Of a stretch of DNA of 64,000 bases, positions 9,905-19,285 are shown one piece after another (position 1 is the first letter of the stretch; each line of letters opens with the position of its first letter). Source of the DNA: Enterobacteriaceae endosymbiont of Donacia clavipes (GTDB lineage Bacteria; Pseudomonadota; Gammaproteobacteria; Enterobacterales; Enterobacteriaceae); contig NZ_CP046208.1 of the NCBI RefSeq assembly GCF_012570365.1, positions 129,472 through 193,471 of the forward strand, given 5' to 3'. The notes under the pieces are model-generated. The model saw only the letters and a program-made list of their open reading frames with translations, was not told the origin of the DNA and did not search any database. A program made the translations under genes and the position numbers.

Positions 9905-11377
9905 ATGAAATTTAATAAATATAATAAAAAATTATTATATCAAATACCTAAAATGACAAATATTAATCATATATATTTTATTGGCATTGGTGGTTCTGGT
10001 ATGTGTGGAATTGCTAAAATATTAGCACAACAAGGATATAAAATTAGTGGTTCAGATTTATTTTCTAATTCTATTATACAAAATTTAATTTTATTAAATA
10101 TAAAAATATATTTAAATCATAATAAAAATCATATTACAAATAATATAGATCTTATTGTAATATCTCATGCTATTAAAAAAAATAATCCAGAATTAATTGC
10201 TGCAAAAAAATTAAATATTACTATAATTAATAGAGTAGAAATGTTAGCAGAATTAATGAGATTTTCTTATGGAATTACTGTTACAGGAACACATGGTAAA
10301 ACAACAACAACTGCAATAATATATGAAATATATAAATTAGCTGGTTTAGATCCAACATTTATAAATGGAGGAATTTTAAAATCTTCTAAAGAATTTTCTT
10401 ACTTAGGTTTAAGTAAATATTTTATTACTGAGATAGATGAAAGTAATAAATCTTTTTTATACTTAAGACCAATTATTAATATTGTTACTAATATTGAAAA
10501 TGAACATTTAGAATGTTATAAAAATAGTCTTAAAATTTTAAAAAAAACATTTTTAAAATTTTTAAAAAATATTCCATTTTATGGATGTATAATTATTTGT
10601 ATAGATAATAAAAATAATTTTAATTTAATAAAGAAAAATAAACATTTTTTAAAATCAAAAATTATTACATATGGATTTCATAAAGATGCTGATATTAAAT
10701 TATCTAATTTTACTCAAGATATTTATGGAAGTAAATTTCATTTATTAGAAAAAAAAACAAAATTAAATTTAAAAGTAAATTTAAATATTATGGGTTATCA
10801 TAATGCATTAAATGCAACAGCGGCTTTTGCAGCATCTTCTTATATTGGATTAAAATATTCAATTATTTTAAAAGCTTTAAAGAAATTTAAAGGTATTAAA
10901 AGAAGATTTGATATTTTAGGTACTATATATCACGAAAAAATAAATATAAAAAAAAACACGATAATTATCGATGACTATGGACATCATCCAACTGAAATAA
11001 ATGTTACTATAAAAACAATACGTAATATTTGGCCAAACAGAAATTTAATAATGGTTTTTCAACCTCACCGTTTTTCAAGAACTTTAAATCTTTTTAATGA
11101 ATTTATAAAAATTTTATCTAAGGTAGATATATTATTTTTATTAGAAATTTATTCTGCAGGAGAAAATTATAATAAAAATATTAGTAGTAAAAATTTATGT
11201 AAAAAAATAAAAAAATTAGGAATAATTTCTCCTTTTTTAATTCAATCGAATAATTATAATACTATTACAAGTAGTATAATTAAAAAATTAAAAGGGAACG
11301 AAATATTAATTTTTCAAGGAGCTGGAAATATTAATAATATATCATCTTTTTTTATAAAAAATAAACTAAAAAATTAA
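9905..11377 (+). CDS. murC: UDP-MurNAc:L-alanine ligase MurC
   Basis: MurC adds the first amino acid, L-alanine, to UDP-MurNAc. The N-terminal domain shows HIYFIGIGGSGMCGIA near residue 21. The ATP loop is GTHGKTTTT near residue 128, followed by EIDESNKSFLYL. The C-terminal part has IDDYGHHPTEI and FQPHRFSRT, specific to MurC. Length is 490 (E. coli 491). It is 18 bases after murG and 15 before ddlB, so the block murG-murC-ddlB reads as one operon. Confidence 0.96.
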   Translation: MKFNKYNKKLLYQIPKMTNINHIYFIGIGGSGMCGIAKILAQQGYKISGSDLFSNSIIQNLILLNIKIYLNHNKNHITNNIDLIVISHAIKKNNPELIAAKKLNITIINRVEMLAELMRFSYGITVTGTHGKTTTTAIIYEIYKLAGLDPTFINGGILKSSKEFSYLGLSKYFITEIDESNKSFLYLRPIINIVTNIENEHLECYKNSLKILKKTFLKFLKNIPFYGCIIICIDNKNNFNLIKKNKHFLKSKIITYGFHKDADIKLSNFTQDIYGSKFHLLEKKTKLNLKVNLNIMGYHNALNATAAFAASSYIGLKYSIILKALKKFKGIKRRFDILGTIYHEKINIKKNTIIIDDYGHHPTEINVTIKTIRNIWPNRNLIMVFQPHRFSRTLNLFNEFIKILSKVDILFLLEIYSAGENYNKNISSKNLCKKIKKLGIISPFLIQSNNYNTITSSIIKKLKGNEILIFQGAGNINNISSFFIKNKLKN

Positions 11378-11392
11378 ATAAATAATAAAATT

Positions 11393-12310
11393 ATGTCAGA
11401 AAAAATAGCTGTTTTATTTGGAGGAAATTCACAAGAAAGGGAAATTTCGTTAAAATCAGGTAAAGCTATTTTAAATGCTTTATTAAAATTAGGTATAAAT
11501 GCAATTGGTATCGATCCAATAAATTTTCCATTATTATATCTCAAAAAATATGGATTTACTAAAATTTTTATATCTATACATGGAAAAGGTGGAGAAGATG
11601 GTACTTTACAAGGAGTTCTGGAATATTTAAATATTCCTTATACTGGAAGTGGGGTATTATCTTCAGCGATAACTATGAATAAATTTATTACAAAAAATAT
11701 ATGGAAATCACATGGATTACCAGTATATCCTCATTTTTTACTAACAAAAAGAGAATTTATTAAATCAAATTATTTAAAAATAAAAAAGAAAATTTTAAAA
11801 TTAACTTTACCTGTTTTTATAAAACCAAACTGTAGTGGATCTAGTTTGGGAATTTTTAAAGTTAATCATATAGATAATATTTTTAATGTAATAGAAAAAT
11901 CATTTGTATATAGTAATGATATTTTAATTGAAAAATATATAAAAGGAATAGAATATACAATAGGAATTTTAAATAAAACAATTCTACCACCTATTAGAAT
12001 AGAATATGTAAATTCTTTTTATAATTATCAATCAAAATATTATTTAAATAATACAAAATATTTTTGTCCTAGTGGATTAAGTCAAAAAAAAGAAAAAGAA
12101 TTATCAAATATAGTATTACATGCATGGAATGCAGTAAAATGTACTGGATGGGGTAGAATTGATGTTATTTTAGATAATTATAATAATTTTCAATTATTAG
12201 AAATAAATACTGTTCCTGGAATGACATCACATAGTTTATACCCAATAGCTGCTAAAAAAGCAGGATTATCTTTTTATGATTTAATTATTAAAATTTTAAA
12301 TTTAACTTAA
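11393..12310 (+). CDS. ddlB: D-alanine-D-alanine ligase B
   Basis: Ddl joins two D-alanines for use by MurF. It is an ATP-grasp enzyme: AVLFGGNSQEREISLKSG at the N-terminus, SIHGKGGEDGTLQG, then FIKPNCSGSSLG, EKYIKGIEYT and LEINTVPGMTSHSLYP near the C-terminus. Its 305 residues match DdlB (306). It is the last gene of the murein block. ftsQ, ftsA, ftsZ and lpxC, which follow in E. coli, are absent: the next gene, on the other strand, ends 64 bases away. Confidence 0.95.
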   Translation: MSEKIAVLFGGNSQEREISLKSGKAILNALLKLGINAIGIDPINFPLLYLKKYGFTKIFISIHGKGGEDGTLQGVLEYLNIPYTGSGVLSSAITMNKFITKNIWKSHGLPVYPHFLLTKREFIKSNYLKIKKKILKLTLPVFIKPNCSGSSLGIFKVNHIDNIFNVIEKSFVYSNDILIEKYIKGIEYTIGILNKTILPPIRIEYVNSFYNYQSKYYLNNTKYFCPSGLSQKKEKELSNIVLHAWNAVKCTGWGRIDVILDNYNNFQLLEINTVPGMTSHSLYPIAAKKAGLSFYDLIIKILNLT

Positions 12311-12337
12311 TAAAAAACTAATTAAATTTTATAAAAT

Positions 12338-12370
12338 AAAATATTTTAAAATTTAATTTTAAAATATTTT
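12338..12370. terminator. Bidirectional hairpin between ddlB and the DUF721 gene
   Basis: A perfect 14-bp stem (aaaatattttaaaa with ttttaaaatatttt) surrounds a 5-base loop. It sits between two convergent stop codons, at 12310 and 12374, and can serve both transcripts. The stem is all A/T, so it is weaker than a classical terminator, and no long T-tract separates it from the stem. Confidence 0.55.
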
Positions 12371-12373
12371 AAC

Positions 12374-12859
12374 CTAAATATCATTTTTTGCTAATTTAAT
12401 AAATTTTTTTATTATAAAACGTAATTTTATTGAACTTTTTTTTGATAAATTTGCTAATAATTTAGCACTATATTTACTTAAAATATTTTTTTTTAAATTA
12501 TATTTATGCTTATAGTTATTAACTAATGTTGTTTTAAAAAAAATAGGATTTATTTTAAAATCAATCTTTTTAAGAGAAGGAATAATATTTTTTTTTAAAA
12601 AAAATACAAGATTATCCCTTTCAGATAAAAATTTAATAATATAATTAGAATTACATAGTTCTAAAATTAGAATATTATTTTTAAAATTTTTAATATTATA
12701 ATAATTATATAATTTAATGGGTAAATATTTTTTGATAAATTTATTAATTTTTATTAAAATATTTGTATGTATATATATTTTATATAATATTTTTTCATGA
12801 GATGAGTAATATTTTTTTTGGAAAATTTTATTAATTAATAATAATTTATTATTACGCAT
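12374..12859 (-). CDS. DUF721/DciA-like protein next to secA
   Basis: This 161-residue, very basic protein matches the DUF721 pattern in its middle part. A helix leads to KKYLPIKLYNYYNI, a strand reads NNILILELCNSN, then come a short helix resembling the LRY segment, KKNIIPSLKKI and a strand ending INPIFFK. DUF721 proteins include DciA, the ancestral loader/operator of the replicative helicase. In Vibrio and Pseudomonas a DUF721 gene lies beside secA and lpxC on the opposite strand, exactly as here. Position and pattern therefore support a DciA-like role, but sequence divergence is large and helicase loading is inference. SecM, which lies before secA in E. coli, has a quite different sequence. 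The start ATG is at 12859. Confidence 0.6.
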   Translation of the reverse strand: MRNNKLLLINKIFQKKYYSSHEKILYKIYIHTNILIKINKFIKKYLPIKLYNYYNIKNFKNNILILELCNSNYIIKFLSERDNLVFFLKKNIIPSLKKIDFKINPIFFKTTLVNNYKHKYNLKKNILSKYSAKLLANLSKKSSIKLRFIIKKFIKLAKNDI

Positions 12860-12971
12860 AAAATTTATTCCTTAAATTTTAAAAATAAACATTTATTATC
12901 TTTAATTAAATTAATTATTTAATAACATTTATTATATCACAATTATATCTTATAAAGAAAAGAGTATTTAT

Positions 12972-15704
12972 ATGTTAAAAAAAATTTTTACTAAAATTTT
13001 TGGTAGTAATAATGACCGTATTTTAAAACGTATTCAAAAAACAGTTAATATTATAAATAATATGGAAAAACAATTTGAAAAATTAACTAATTCTGATTTA
13101 CAAAATAAAACTTTATATTTAAAAAAAAAATTACAGAATAATTCTTCTTTAGAAGATATCTTACCAGAAGCTTTTGCAACAGTTAGAGAAACTAGTAAAA
13201 GAATATTTAATATGCGTCATTTTGATGTTCAATTAATAGGAGGAATTGTATTAAATAATAATTGTGTAGCGGAAATGAGAACTGGAGAAGGTAAAACATT
13301 GACATCTACATTACCGGCTTATCTTAATGCTCTTGATGGTAAAGGTGTTCATATAGTTACTGTTAATGATTATTTAGCACAAAGAGATGCTAAAAATAAT
13401 AAAATATTATTTGAATTTTTAGGTTTAAGTGTTGGTATTAATATATCTAATATGTCATTAGATGAAAAAAAAATTGCTTATAAAGCAGATATTACATATG
13501 GAACTAATAATGAATATGGATTTGATTTTTTAAGAGATAATATGGTTTTAAATTTTGATGATAAAGTACAACGTACTTTAAATTATGCCATTATAGATGA
13601 AGTTGATTCAATACTTATTGATGAAGCTCGTACACCTTTAATTATTTCAGGAACAACAGAAGATAGTTCGGAACTATATATTCAAATAAATAATATTATA
13701 CCTAAATTAATATATCAATCAGAAGAAGATTCTGAATCTTATAAAGGAAAAGGACATTTTTTTATAGATGAAAAATCACGTCAAGCATATTTAACAGAAA
13801 GAGGTTTAATTTATTTAGAAAAAATATTAATAAAAAAAAATATTATAAATAAAGGAGAATCTTTATATTCTAATTCTAATATTATTATTTTACATCATGT
13901 TATTTCTGCATTAAGAGCACATAAACTTTTTAAAAAAAATGTAGATTATATATTAAAAAATAATAAAATTATAATAGTAGATGAGCATACTGGAAGATTA
14001 ATGAAAGGAAGAAGATGGTCTGAAGGTTTACATCAAGCAATAGAAGCAAAAGAAAATGTAAAAATTAATAATGAAAATCAAACTTTAGCTTCTATTACAT
14101 TTCAAAATTATTTTAGATTATATAAAAAATTATCGGGTATGACTGGTACTGCTAGTACAGAATCTTTTGAATTTAAAGAAATTTATAAATTAGATACAAT
14201 AGTAATTCCAACTAATAAACCTATGATTAGAAAAGATTTACCAGATTTAATTTATTTAACTAAAAAAGAAAAAATAAGAGCAATAATTAAAGATATAAAA
14301 GATAAAAATTTAAAAGGACAACCTGTATTAGTAGGTACTATTTCTATAAAAAAATCAGAATTAATTTCTCAAGAATTAAAAAATATAGGTATAAAACATA
14401 ATGTTTTAAATGCCAAATTTCATGCTAGAGAAGCGGAAATTATATCAAAAGCAGGGAAAAAAAATTCAGTAACAATTGCAACTAATATGGCAGGTAGAGG
14501 AACAGATATTGTTTTAGGTGGTAATTTATTATTAAATAAAACTAAATGTAAAGTAGAAACAATAAAAAAATTACAATTAGAGTGGGAAAAAAAACATAAT
14601 GAAATAATTAAATTAGGAGGATTATATGTTATAGGAACTGAAAGACATGAATCAAGAAGAATTGATAACCAATTAAGAGGACGTTCTGGTAGACAAGGAG
14701 ATATAGGATCTTCAAGATTTTATTTATCAATGGAAGATTCTTTAATGCGTATTTTTGCATCTAAAAATATATCTAATTTAATGAATAAATTAGGTATGAA
14801 AAAAGATGATTATATTGAACATCCTTGGATAACAAAATCAATTTTAACTGCACAAAAAAAAGTAGAAAATTATAATTTTGAAATAAGAAAACAATTACTT
14901 GAATATGATGATGTAATAAACGATCAACGTTTAACTATATATTTACAAAGAAATATATTATTAAAATCATCAAATATCAATCAAATAATTAAAAATTTTA
15001 GAATTGATTTTATATCAAAAATTTTAAATAATTATATAAAATCTGATAATTTTATAAAAGAAAAATGGGATTTAAAAAAGTTAGAAATTTATTTTATAAA
15101 TTTATTTAATTATAAATTACCAATTAAAAATTGGATAAATTTATATAAAAAAAATGATGAAAAAATATTTAATAAAGAAATTTTTTGTAAAAAAATAATT
15201 AATTTTATGGAATTAAAGTACTTTAAAAAAGTAAATGTAATAGAGAAAAAATATATAGATAATTTTGAAAAAAATATTACATTACAAATTTTAGATAATT
15301 TATGGAAAGAACATCTTTCAGCTATAGAATATTTAAAACAAGGTATACATTTAAGAGGATATGCACAAAAAGATCCTAAACAAGAATATAAAAATGAATC
15401 TTTTCATATGTTTAGTTTAATGTTAGATTCTTTAAAAGAAAAAGTAATTATTACTTTAAATAAAGCAGAAATTAATACAATTAAAAATACTAATATAATT
15501 AATTTATTAAAAGAAATTAAAAAAAATAATAAAAATAATAATGATTTAAAAATTATAAAAAAAATACCTAATTTTTCTATAAATAGAACAAATAAATATT
15601 TAAATAATATTAATATTTTTAAAAAAAAAATAGGTAGAAATGAAAAATGTCCTTGTTTTTCAGGAAAAAAATATAAATTTTGTCATGGTTTGATTTTAAA
15701 ATAA
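12972..15704 (+). CDS. secA: Preprotein translocase ATPase SecA
   Basis: SecA is the motor that drives unfolded preproteins through SecYEG. The protein has the Walker A region MRTGEGKTL near residue 105 and the DEAD-type motif [20 protein letters not shown]. The cross-linking and scaffold regions follow, then MAGRGTDI and the helicase motif [11 protein letters not shown]. The C-terminal zinc-binding tail is intact: [14 protein letters not shown], the Cys-x-Cys-x8-Cys-His arrangement used for SecB and lipid binding. Length is 910 (E. coli 901). Upstream is a 112-base gap with the divergent DUF721 gene; the RNA probably starts there. Clients seen in this window include OmpA, SurA and possibly PotD. 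Confidence 0.97.
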   Translation: MLKKIFTKIFGSNNDRILKRIQKTVNIINNMEKQFEKLTNSDLQNKTLYLKKKLQNNSSLEDILPEAFATVRETSKRIFNMRHFDVQLIGGIVLNNNCVAEMRTGEGKTLTSTLPAYLNALDGKGVHIVTVNDYLAQRDAKNNKILFEFLGLSVGINISNMSLDEKKIAYKADITYGTNNEYGFDFLRDNMVLNFDDKVQRTLNYAIIDEVDSILIDEARTPLIISGTTEDSSELYIQINNIIPKLIYQSEEDSESYKGKGHFFIDEKSRQAYLTERGLIYLEKILIKKNIINKGESLYSNSNIIILHHVISALRAHKLFKKNVDYILKNNKIIIVDEHTGRLMKGRRWSEGLHQAIEAKENVKINNENQTLASITFQNYFRLYKKLSGMTGTASTESFEFKEIYKLDTIVIPTNKPMIRKDLPDLIYLTKKEKIRAIIKDIKDKNLKGQPVLVGTISIKKSELISQELKNIGIKHNVLNAKFHAREAEIISKAGKKNSVTIATNMAGRGTDIVLGGNLLLNKTKCKVETIKKLQLEWEKKHNEIIKLGGLYVIGTERHESRRIDNQLRGRSGRQGDIGSSRFYLSMEDSLMRIFASKNISNLMNKLGMKKDDYIEHPWITKSILTAQKKVENYNFEIRKQLLEYDDVINDQRLTIYLQRNILLKSSNINQIIKNFRIDFISKILNNYIKSDNFIKEKWDLKKLEIYFINLFNYKLPIKNWINLYKKNDEKIFNKEIFCKKIINFMELKYFKKVNVIEKKYIDNFEKNITLQILDNLWKEHLSAIEYLKQGIHLRGYAQKDPKQEYKNESFHMFSLMLDSLKEKVIITLNKAEINTIKNTNIINLLKEIKKNNKNNNDLKIIKKIPNFSINRTNKYLNNINIFKKKIGRNEKCPCFSGKKYKFCHGLILK

Positions 15705-15770
15705 AAATAATAATAGAGGGTATAAAAAATAAATTTATTTTTTATACCCTCTATTATTATTTTTATTTTA
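15697..15770. terminator. 74-bp perfect palindrome shared by convergent secA and dnaJ
   Basis: Each arm of 37 bases is an exact inverted copy of the other with no loop, centred between 15733 and 15734. The core gagggtata / tataccctc is the only GC-rich part. The palindrome covers the secA stop codon (15702-15704) and the dnaJ stop codon (15763-15765). Each strand ends in T-rich sequence, so it can terminate both transcripts. Its length and perfection are striking compared with the short imperfect stems elsewhere. Confidence 0.85.
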
Positions 15771-16872
15771 TTTTATAAAAAAAATTTTTAATATTATCTA
15801 AAAATTTTTTTAATTTAGGATAATTTCTATAATCAGAAAACTCATTAAAACTTTCTTTTAATTCATATAAAATTTTTTTTTGTTTATTATTTAAATTAAT
15901 TGGAACTTCTACTTTTATTTTACAAAATAAATCACCTGAATTATTATTCTTAATAGATTTAATTCCTTTATTACGTATTCTTAAAACTTTACCCGTTTGA
16001 GTACCTTGAGGAATTTTTAATTTTACATAACCATTTAATATAGGAATGTCTATATTTCCACCTAGAGTAGCTGTAATAAAATTAATAGGCAATTCACAAT
16101 ATAAATTATTTTCTTTTCTAATAAAAAGATTATGTTTTTTTATTTTTACTTCTATATATAAATCTCCAGACGAAAATTTATTATAACCTAATTCACCTTC
16201 ACCACTTAATCTAATTTGATCTCCTGAATTAATTCCACTAGGAATTTTTACTGATAAAGTTTTATAAACTTCTAATTTTTTCTTACCTTTACAATAAAAA
16301 CAAGGATTTTTTATAAAATTTCCTTGACCATGACACTTAGGACAAGTTTGTTGTACCGTAAAAAATCCTTGACTCATATGAATCTGTCCTAAACCATGAC
16401 ATGTATAACATTTTTGTAAATTACCTTGAGATCCTGTTCCATTACAATAACTACAATTTTTTAAAATAGGAATTTTTATTTCTTTAATAGAACCTTTTAC
16501 TGCATCTTCTAAAGAAAGTTCAATTATATATTTTAAATCAGATCCTCTTTGAGATTTTTGTTTATTTCTTGAATTTCCAAAAATATCGCCAAAAACGTCC
16601 CCAAAAATATCACTAAAATCAGTTGTTGTACTGTTTATATTTTCATGTTCAAAAGCAGAATGACCATATTCATCATATGTAGCTCTTTTTTTAGAATCAC
16701 TTAAAATTTCATAAGCTTGTTTAATTTCTTTAAACTTATCTTCAGAATTTTTATTTCCGGGATTACGATCTGGATGAAACTTCATAGCCAAACGTTTATA
16801 TGCTCTTTTAATTTCACGTTCTTCAGCATTTTTGGTAACACCTAAAATATCATAATAATCTTTTTTTGCCAT
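15763..16872 (-). CDS. dnaJ: Co-chaperone DnaJ (Hsp40)
   Basis: DnaJ delivers substrates to DnaK and stimulates its ATPase. The J domain fills the first 70 residues with the catalytic HPD in [10 protein letters not shown] at about 33. A Gly/Phe-rich stretch ([11 protein letters not shown]) follows. The zinc centre has four Cys-x-x-Cys repeats: [24 protein letters not shown] and CFYCKGKK. The last has lost the usual GxG but keeps both cysteines. A C-terminal substrate domain follows. Length is 369 (E. coli 376). It lies 118 bases downstream of dnaK on the same strand. The intergenic region contains a possible hairpin, and the gene ends in the large terminator palindrome shared with secA. Confidence 0.96.
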   Translation of the reverse strand: MAKKDYYDILGVTKNAEEREIKRAYKRLAMKFHPDRNPGNKNSEDKFKEIKQAYEILSDSKKRATYDEYGHSAFEHENINSTTTDFSDIFGDVFGDIFGNSRNKQKSQRGSDLKYIIELSLEDAVKGSIKEIKIPILKNCSYCNGTGSQGNLQKCYTCHGLGQIHMSQGFFTVQQTCPKCHGQGNFIKNPCFYCKGKKKLEVYKTLSVKIPSGINSGDQIRLSGEGELGYNKFSSGDLYIEVKIKKHNLFIRKENNLYCELPINFITATLGGNIDIPILNGYVKLKIPQGTQTGKVLRIRNKGIKSIKNNNSGDLFCKIKVEVPINLNNKQKKILYELKESFNEFSDYRNYPKLKKFLDNIKNFFYKIK

Positions 16873-16907
16873 AATAAATTACTGTCCTAATCTAATCCCA
16901 TAATCAC

Positions 16908-16945
16908 TTAATACCGATTATTATTTTAAATATAAACGGTATTAA
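16908..16945 (-). promoter_or_regulatory. Inverted repeat in the dnaK-dnaJ spacer
   Basis: Perfect 9-bp arms, ttaataccg and cggtattaa, flank a 20-base spacer between the dnaK stop and the dnaJ start. In the minus-strand mRNA this forms a hairpin about 36 bases before the dnaJ ATG. It carries C/G in a region otherwise nearly all A/T, so it looks maintained. It could be a partial terminator that lowers DnaJ relative to DnaK, or a stability element. No T-tract follows, so full termination is unlikely. Confidence 0.5.
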
Positions 16946-16990
16946 CGTATTTTAATAATTTTATAAAAAAAAAATTAAATATAAAAATAA

Positions 16991-18904
16991 TTATTTTTTT
17001 TTCTCTTTAATTTCTTCAAATTCAGCATCCACAACTTCATTATCTTGATTATCATTTTTCACATTACTATTTTTTTTTTGTGTATTATTTTTATCTTTAT
17101 TTAAAGTCATGATGTTACTAGATAATTCAATTAATTTTTGTATTTTTTCTTGTATATCTTTTTTATTTTCTTTTTTAAGAGATTTATTTAATTCATTAAT
17201 TGCATTATTAATTGATAATTTATCTTTTGGTTTAATTTGATTATCAACTTCTTTTATTTTTTTTTCTGTATTATGTATTAATTGATCTCCTTCATTACGT
17301 ATTTTAACTAATTCTTCAAAAAGACGATCAGATTCACTATTTGCTTCTGCATCTTTTATCATATTTTCTACTTCTTGTTTATTTAAACCTGATGATGCTT
17401 GTATAGTAATTTTTTGTTCTTTACCACTTTTTTTATCTTTCGCAGAAACATGTAAAATTCCATCCGCATCTATATCAAATGTAACTTCTATCTGAGGAAT
17501 TCCTCTAGGAGCAGGACTAATACCATCTAAATTAAATTGACCTAAAGATTTATTATCATTTGCTCTTTTACGTTCTCCTTGCAAAATATGAATAGTTACA
17601 GAAGATTGATTATCTTCAGCTGTTGAAAATATTTGACTATGTTTAGTAGGAATAGTAGTATTTTTATTAATTAATGGAGTCATTATTCCACCAATAGTTT
17701 CAATTCCCAAAGATAATGGAGTAACATCTAATAATAATACATCTTTTACATCTCCAGCTAATACTCCTCCTTGTACCGCTGCTCCTATTGCTACAGCTTC
17801 ATCAGGATTAACATCTTTTCTTGGATCTTTACCAAAAAATGATGTTACTTTATTTTGAACCATAGGCATACGAGTTTGTCCACCTACTAAAATAACATCA
17901 TTAATATTTGAAATAGTTAAATTAGCATCTTTTAAAGCTATCTTTAATGGTTTAATTGATTTATCTATTAAATCTTCCACTAAAGACTCTAATTTTGCCC
18001 TTGTTAATTTAATATTTAAATGTTTTGGACCTGAAGCATCAGCTGTAATATATGGTAAATTAACATCAGTTTGTTGTGTTGAAGATAATTCAATTTTTGC
18101 TTTTTCTGCAGATTCTTTTAATCTTTGCATTGCTAATGGATCATTTTTTAAATCTATTCCCTGATCTTTTTTAAATTCTGTTACTAAATAATTAATTATA
18201 CGACTATCAAAATCTTCTCCTCCTAAATGAGTATCTCCATTAGTTGATAAAACTTCAAATGTTTTTTCTCCATCAACATTATCTATTTCAATAATAGAAA
18301 TATCAAATGTACCTCCACCTAAATCATATACAGCTATAGTACGATTACCCTGTTGTTTATCTAAACCATATGCTAATGCAGCAGCTGTAGGTTCATTAAT
18401 AATTCTTTTTACTTCTAAACCTGCTATACGACCAGCATCTTTTGTTGCTTGACGTTGAGCATCATTAAAATATGCAGGTACTGTAATAACAGCTGCATTT
18501 ACTTTTACTCCTAAAAAATCTTCAGCTGTTTTTTTCATTTTTTTTAAAACTTCAGCTGAAATTTGTGGTGGAGCCATTTTTTTCCCTTTAATATCTATCC
18601 AAGCATCACCATTATTTGCTCTTACAATTTTATAAGGCATTATTTTTATATCGCGTTGTACTTCTTCATCATCAAAACGTCTTCCTATTAATCTTTTAAT
18701 TGCAAAAAGAGTATTTTTAGGATTAGTAATAGCTTGTCTTTTTGCTGGTTGTCCTACTAAAATTTCACCATCTTGGGTATATGCAATAATAGAAGGAGTT
18801 GTTCTATCTCCTTCAGCGTTTTCTAAAACACGAGCTTTAATTCCATCTATAATTGCTACACAGGAATTAGTTGTTCCTAAATCAATACCAATTATTTTAC
18901 TCAT
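16991..18904 (-). CDS. dnaK: Chaperone DnaK (Hsp70)
   Basis: DnaK is the ATP-driven Hsp70 that binds exposed hydrophobic peptides. The nucleotide domain begins [13 protein letters not shown] and contains [32 protein letters not shown] and LVGGQTRMP. The linker [15 protein letters not shown] leads to the substrate domain, then a lysine-rich helical lid ending [10 protein letters not shown]. Length is 637 (E. coli 638). It is one of the most conserved genes of the window, which fits the heavy chaperone load expected in symbionts with destabilised proteins. It is preceded by a well-kept sigma-32 promoter (19020-19045). grpE is not in this window. Confidence 0.98.
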   Translation of the reverse strand: MSKIIGIDLGTTNSCVAIIDGIKARVLENAEGDRTTPSIIAYTQDGEILVGQPAKRQAITNPKNTLFAIKRLIGRRFDDEEVQRDIKIMPYKIVRANNGDAWIDIKGKKMAPPQISAEVLKKMKKTAEDFLGVKVNAAVITVPAYFNDAQRQATKDAGRIAGLEVKRIINEPTAAALAYGLDKQQGNRTIAVYDLGGGTFDISIIEIDNVDGEKTFEVLSTNGDTHLGGEDFDSRIINYLVTEFKKDQGIDLKNDPLAMQRLKESAEKAKIELSSTQQTDVNLPYITADASGPKHLNIKLTRAKLESLVEDLIDKSIKPLKIALKDANLTISNINDVILVGGQTRMPMVQNKVTSFFGKDPRKDVNPDEAVAIGAAVQGGVLAGDVKDVLLLDVTPLSLGIETIGGIMTPLINKNTTIPTKHSQIFSTAEDNQSSVTIHILQGERKRANDNKSLGQFNLDGISPAPRGIPQIEVTFDIDADGILHVSAKDKKSGKEQKITIQASSGLNKQEVENMIKDAEANSESDRLFEELVKIRNEGDQLIHNTEKKIKEVDNQIKPKDKLSINNAINELNKSLKKENKKDIQEKIQKLIELSSNIMTLNKDKNNTQKKNSNVKNDNQDNEVVDAEFEEIKEKKK

Positions 18905-19003
18905 TTAAATAACTCCTATAAATTTATAATTATTTTTATAATAAAAATTTTTATATATAAATAATTATAATATATTTAATTTTTATATATTCTAAAACAT
19001 AAT

Positions 19004-19049
19004 CCTTGATGAAGAGGAAATGGGGACACATCTGTACTCATCAAGGGGG
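19004..19049 (-). promoter_or_regulatory. Sigma-32 heat-shock promoter of dnaK with flanking inverted repeat
   Basis: On the minus strand the -35 box is CCCCCTTGATG (CTTGAT at 19045-19040). The -10 box is CCCCAT (19025-19020), 14 bases away, the E. coli dnaK P1 arrangement. The predicted start is near 19012, giving a leader of about 108 bases. Perfect 9-bp arms ccttgatga (19004-19012) and tcatcaagg (19038-19046) flank the -10. The upstream arm contains the -35 element. Bases 19004-19055 are 50% G+C while the flanks are almost all A/T. The remainder of the 381-base gap to pepA shows nothing recognisable apart from the pepA ribosome-binding site TGGAGAT. Confidence 0.9.
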
Positions 19050-19285
19050 AGGAACAAATTTATTTTTAAAATTTCTAATTTTTTTAACTAATTATGAAAC
19101 AATTCAATTACTAATATAAATTTTCTTTAAAATAAAAATATTTATATAATATTATTTTTTTAAATACTATTATATATTAGTATATTCAATATTCTATTAT
19201 TTATTTTAATACTTTTAATACATAAAAATAATTTTTATTTATTATATATAATTATCTTTATTTCTATATATTTTGGAGATTATAA

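Noticed and set aside
18991..19060. CIRCE/HrcA operator upstream of dnaK
   Set aside because: The CIRCE consensus TTAGCACTC-N9-GAGTGCTAA is not present at dnaK or groES. The repeats there have other sequences and contain the sigma-32 -35 element.
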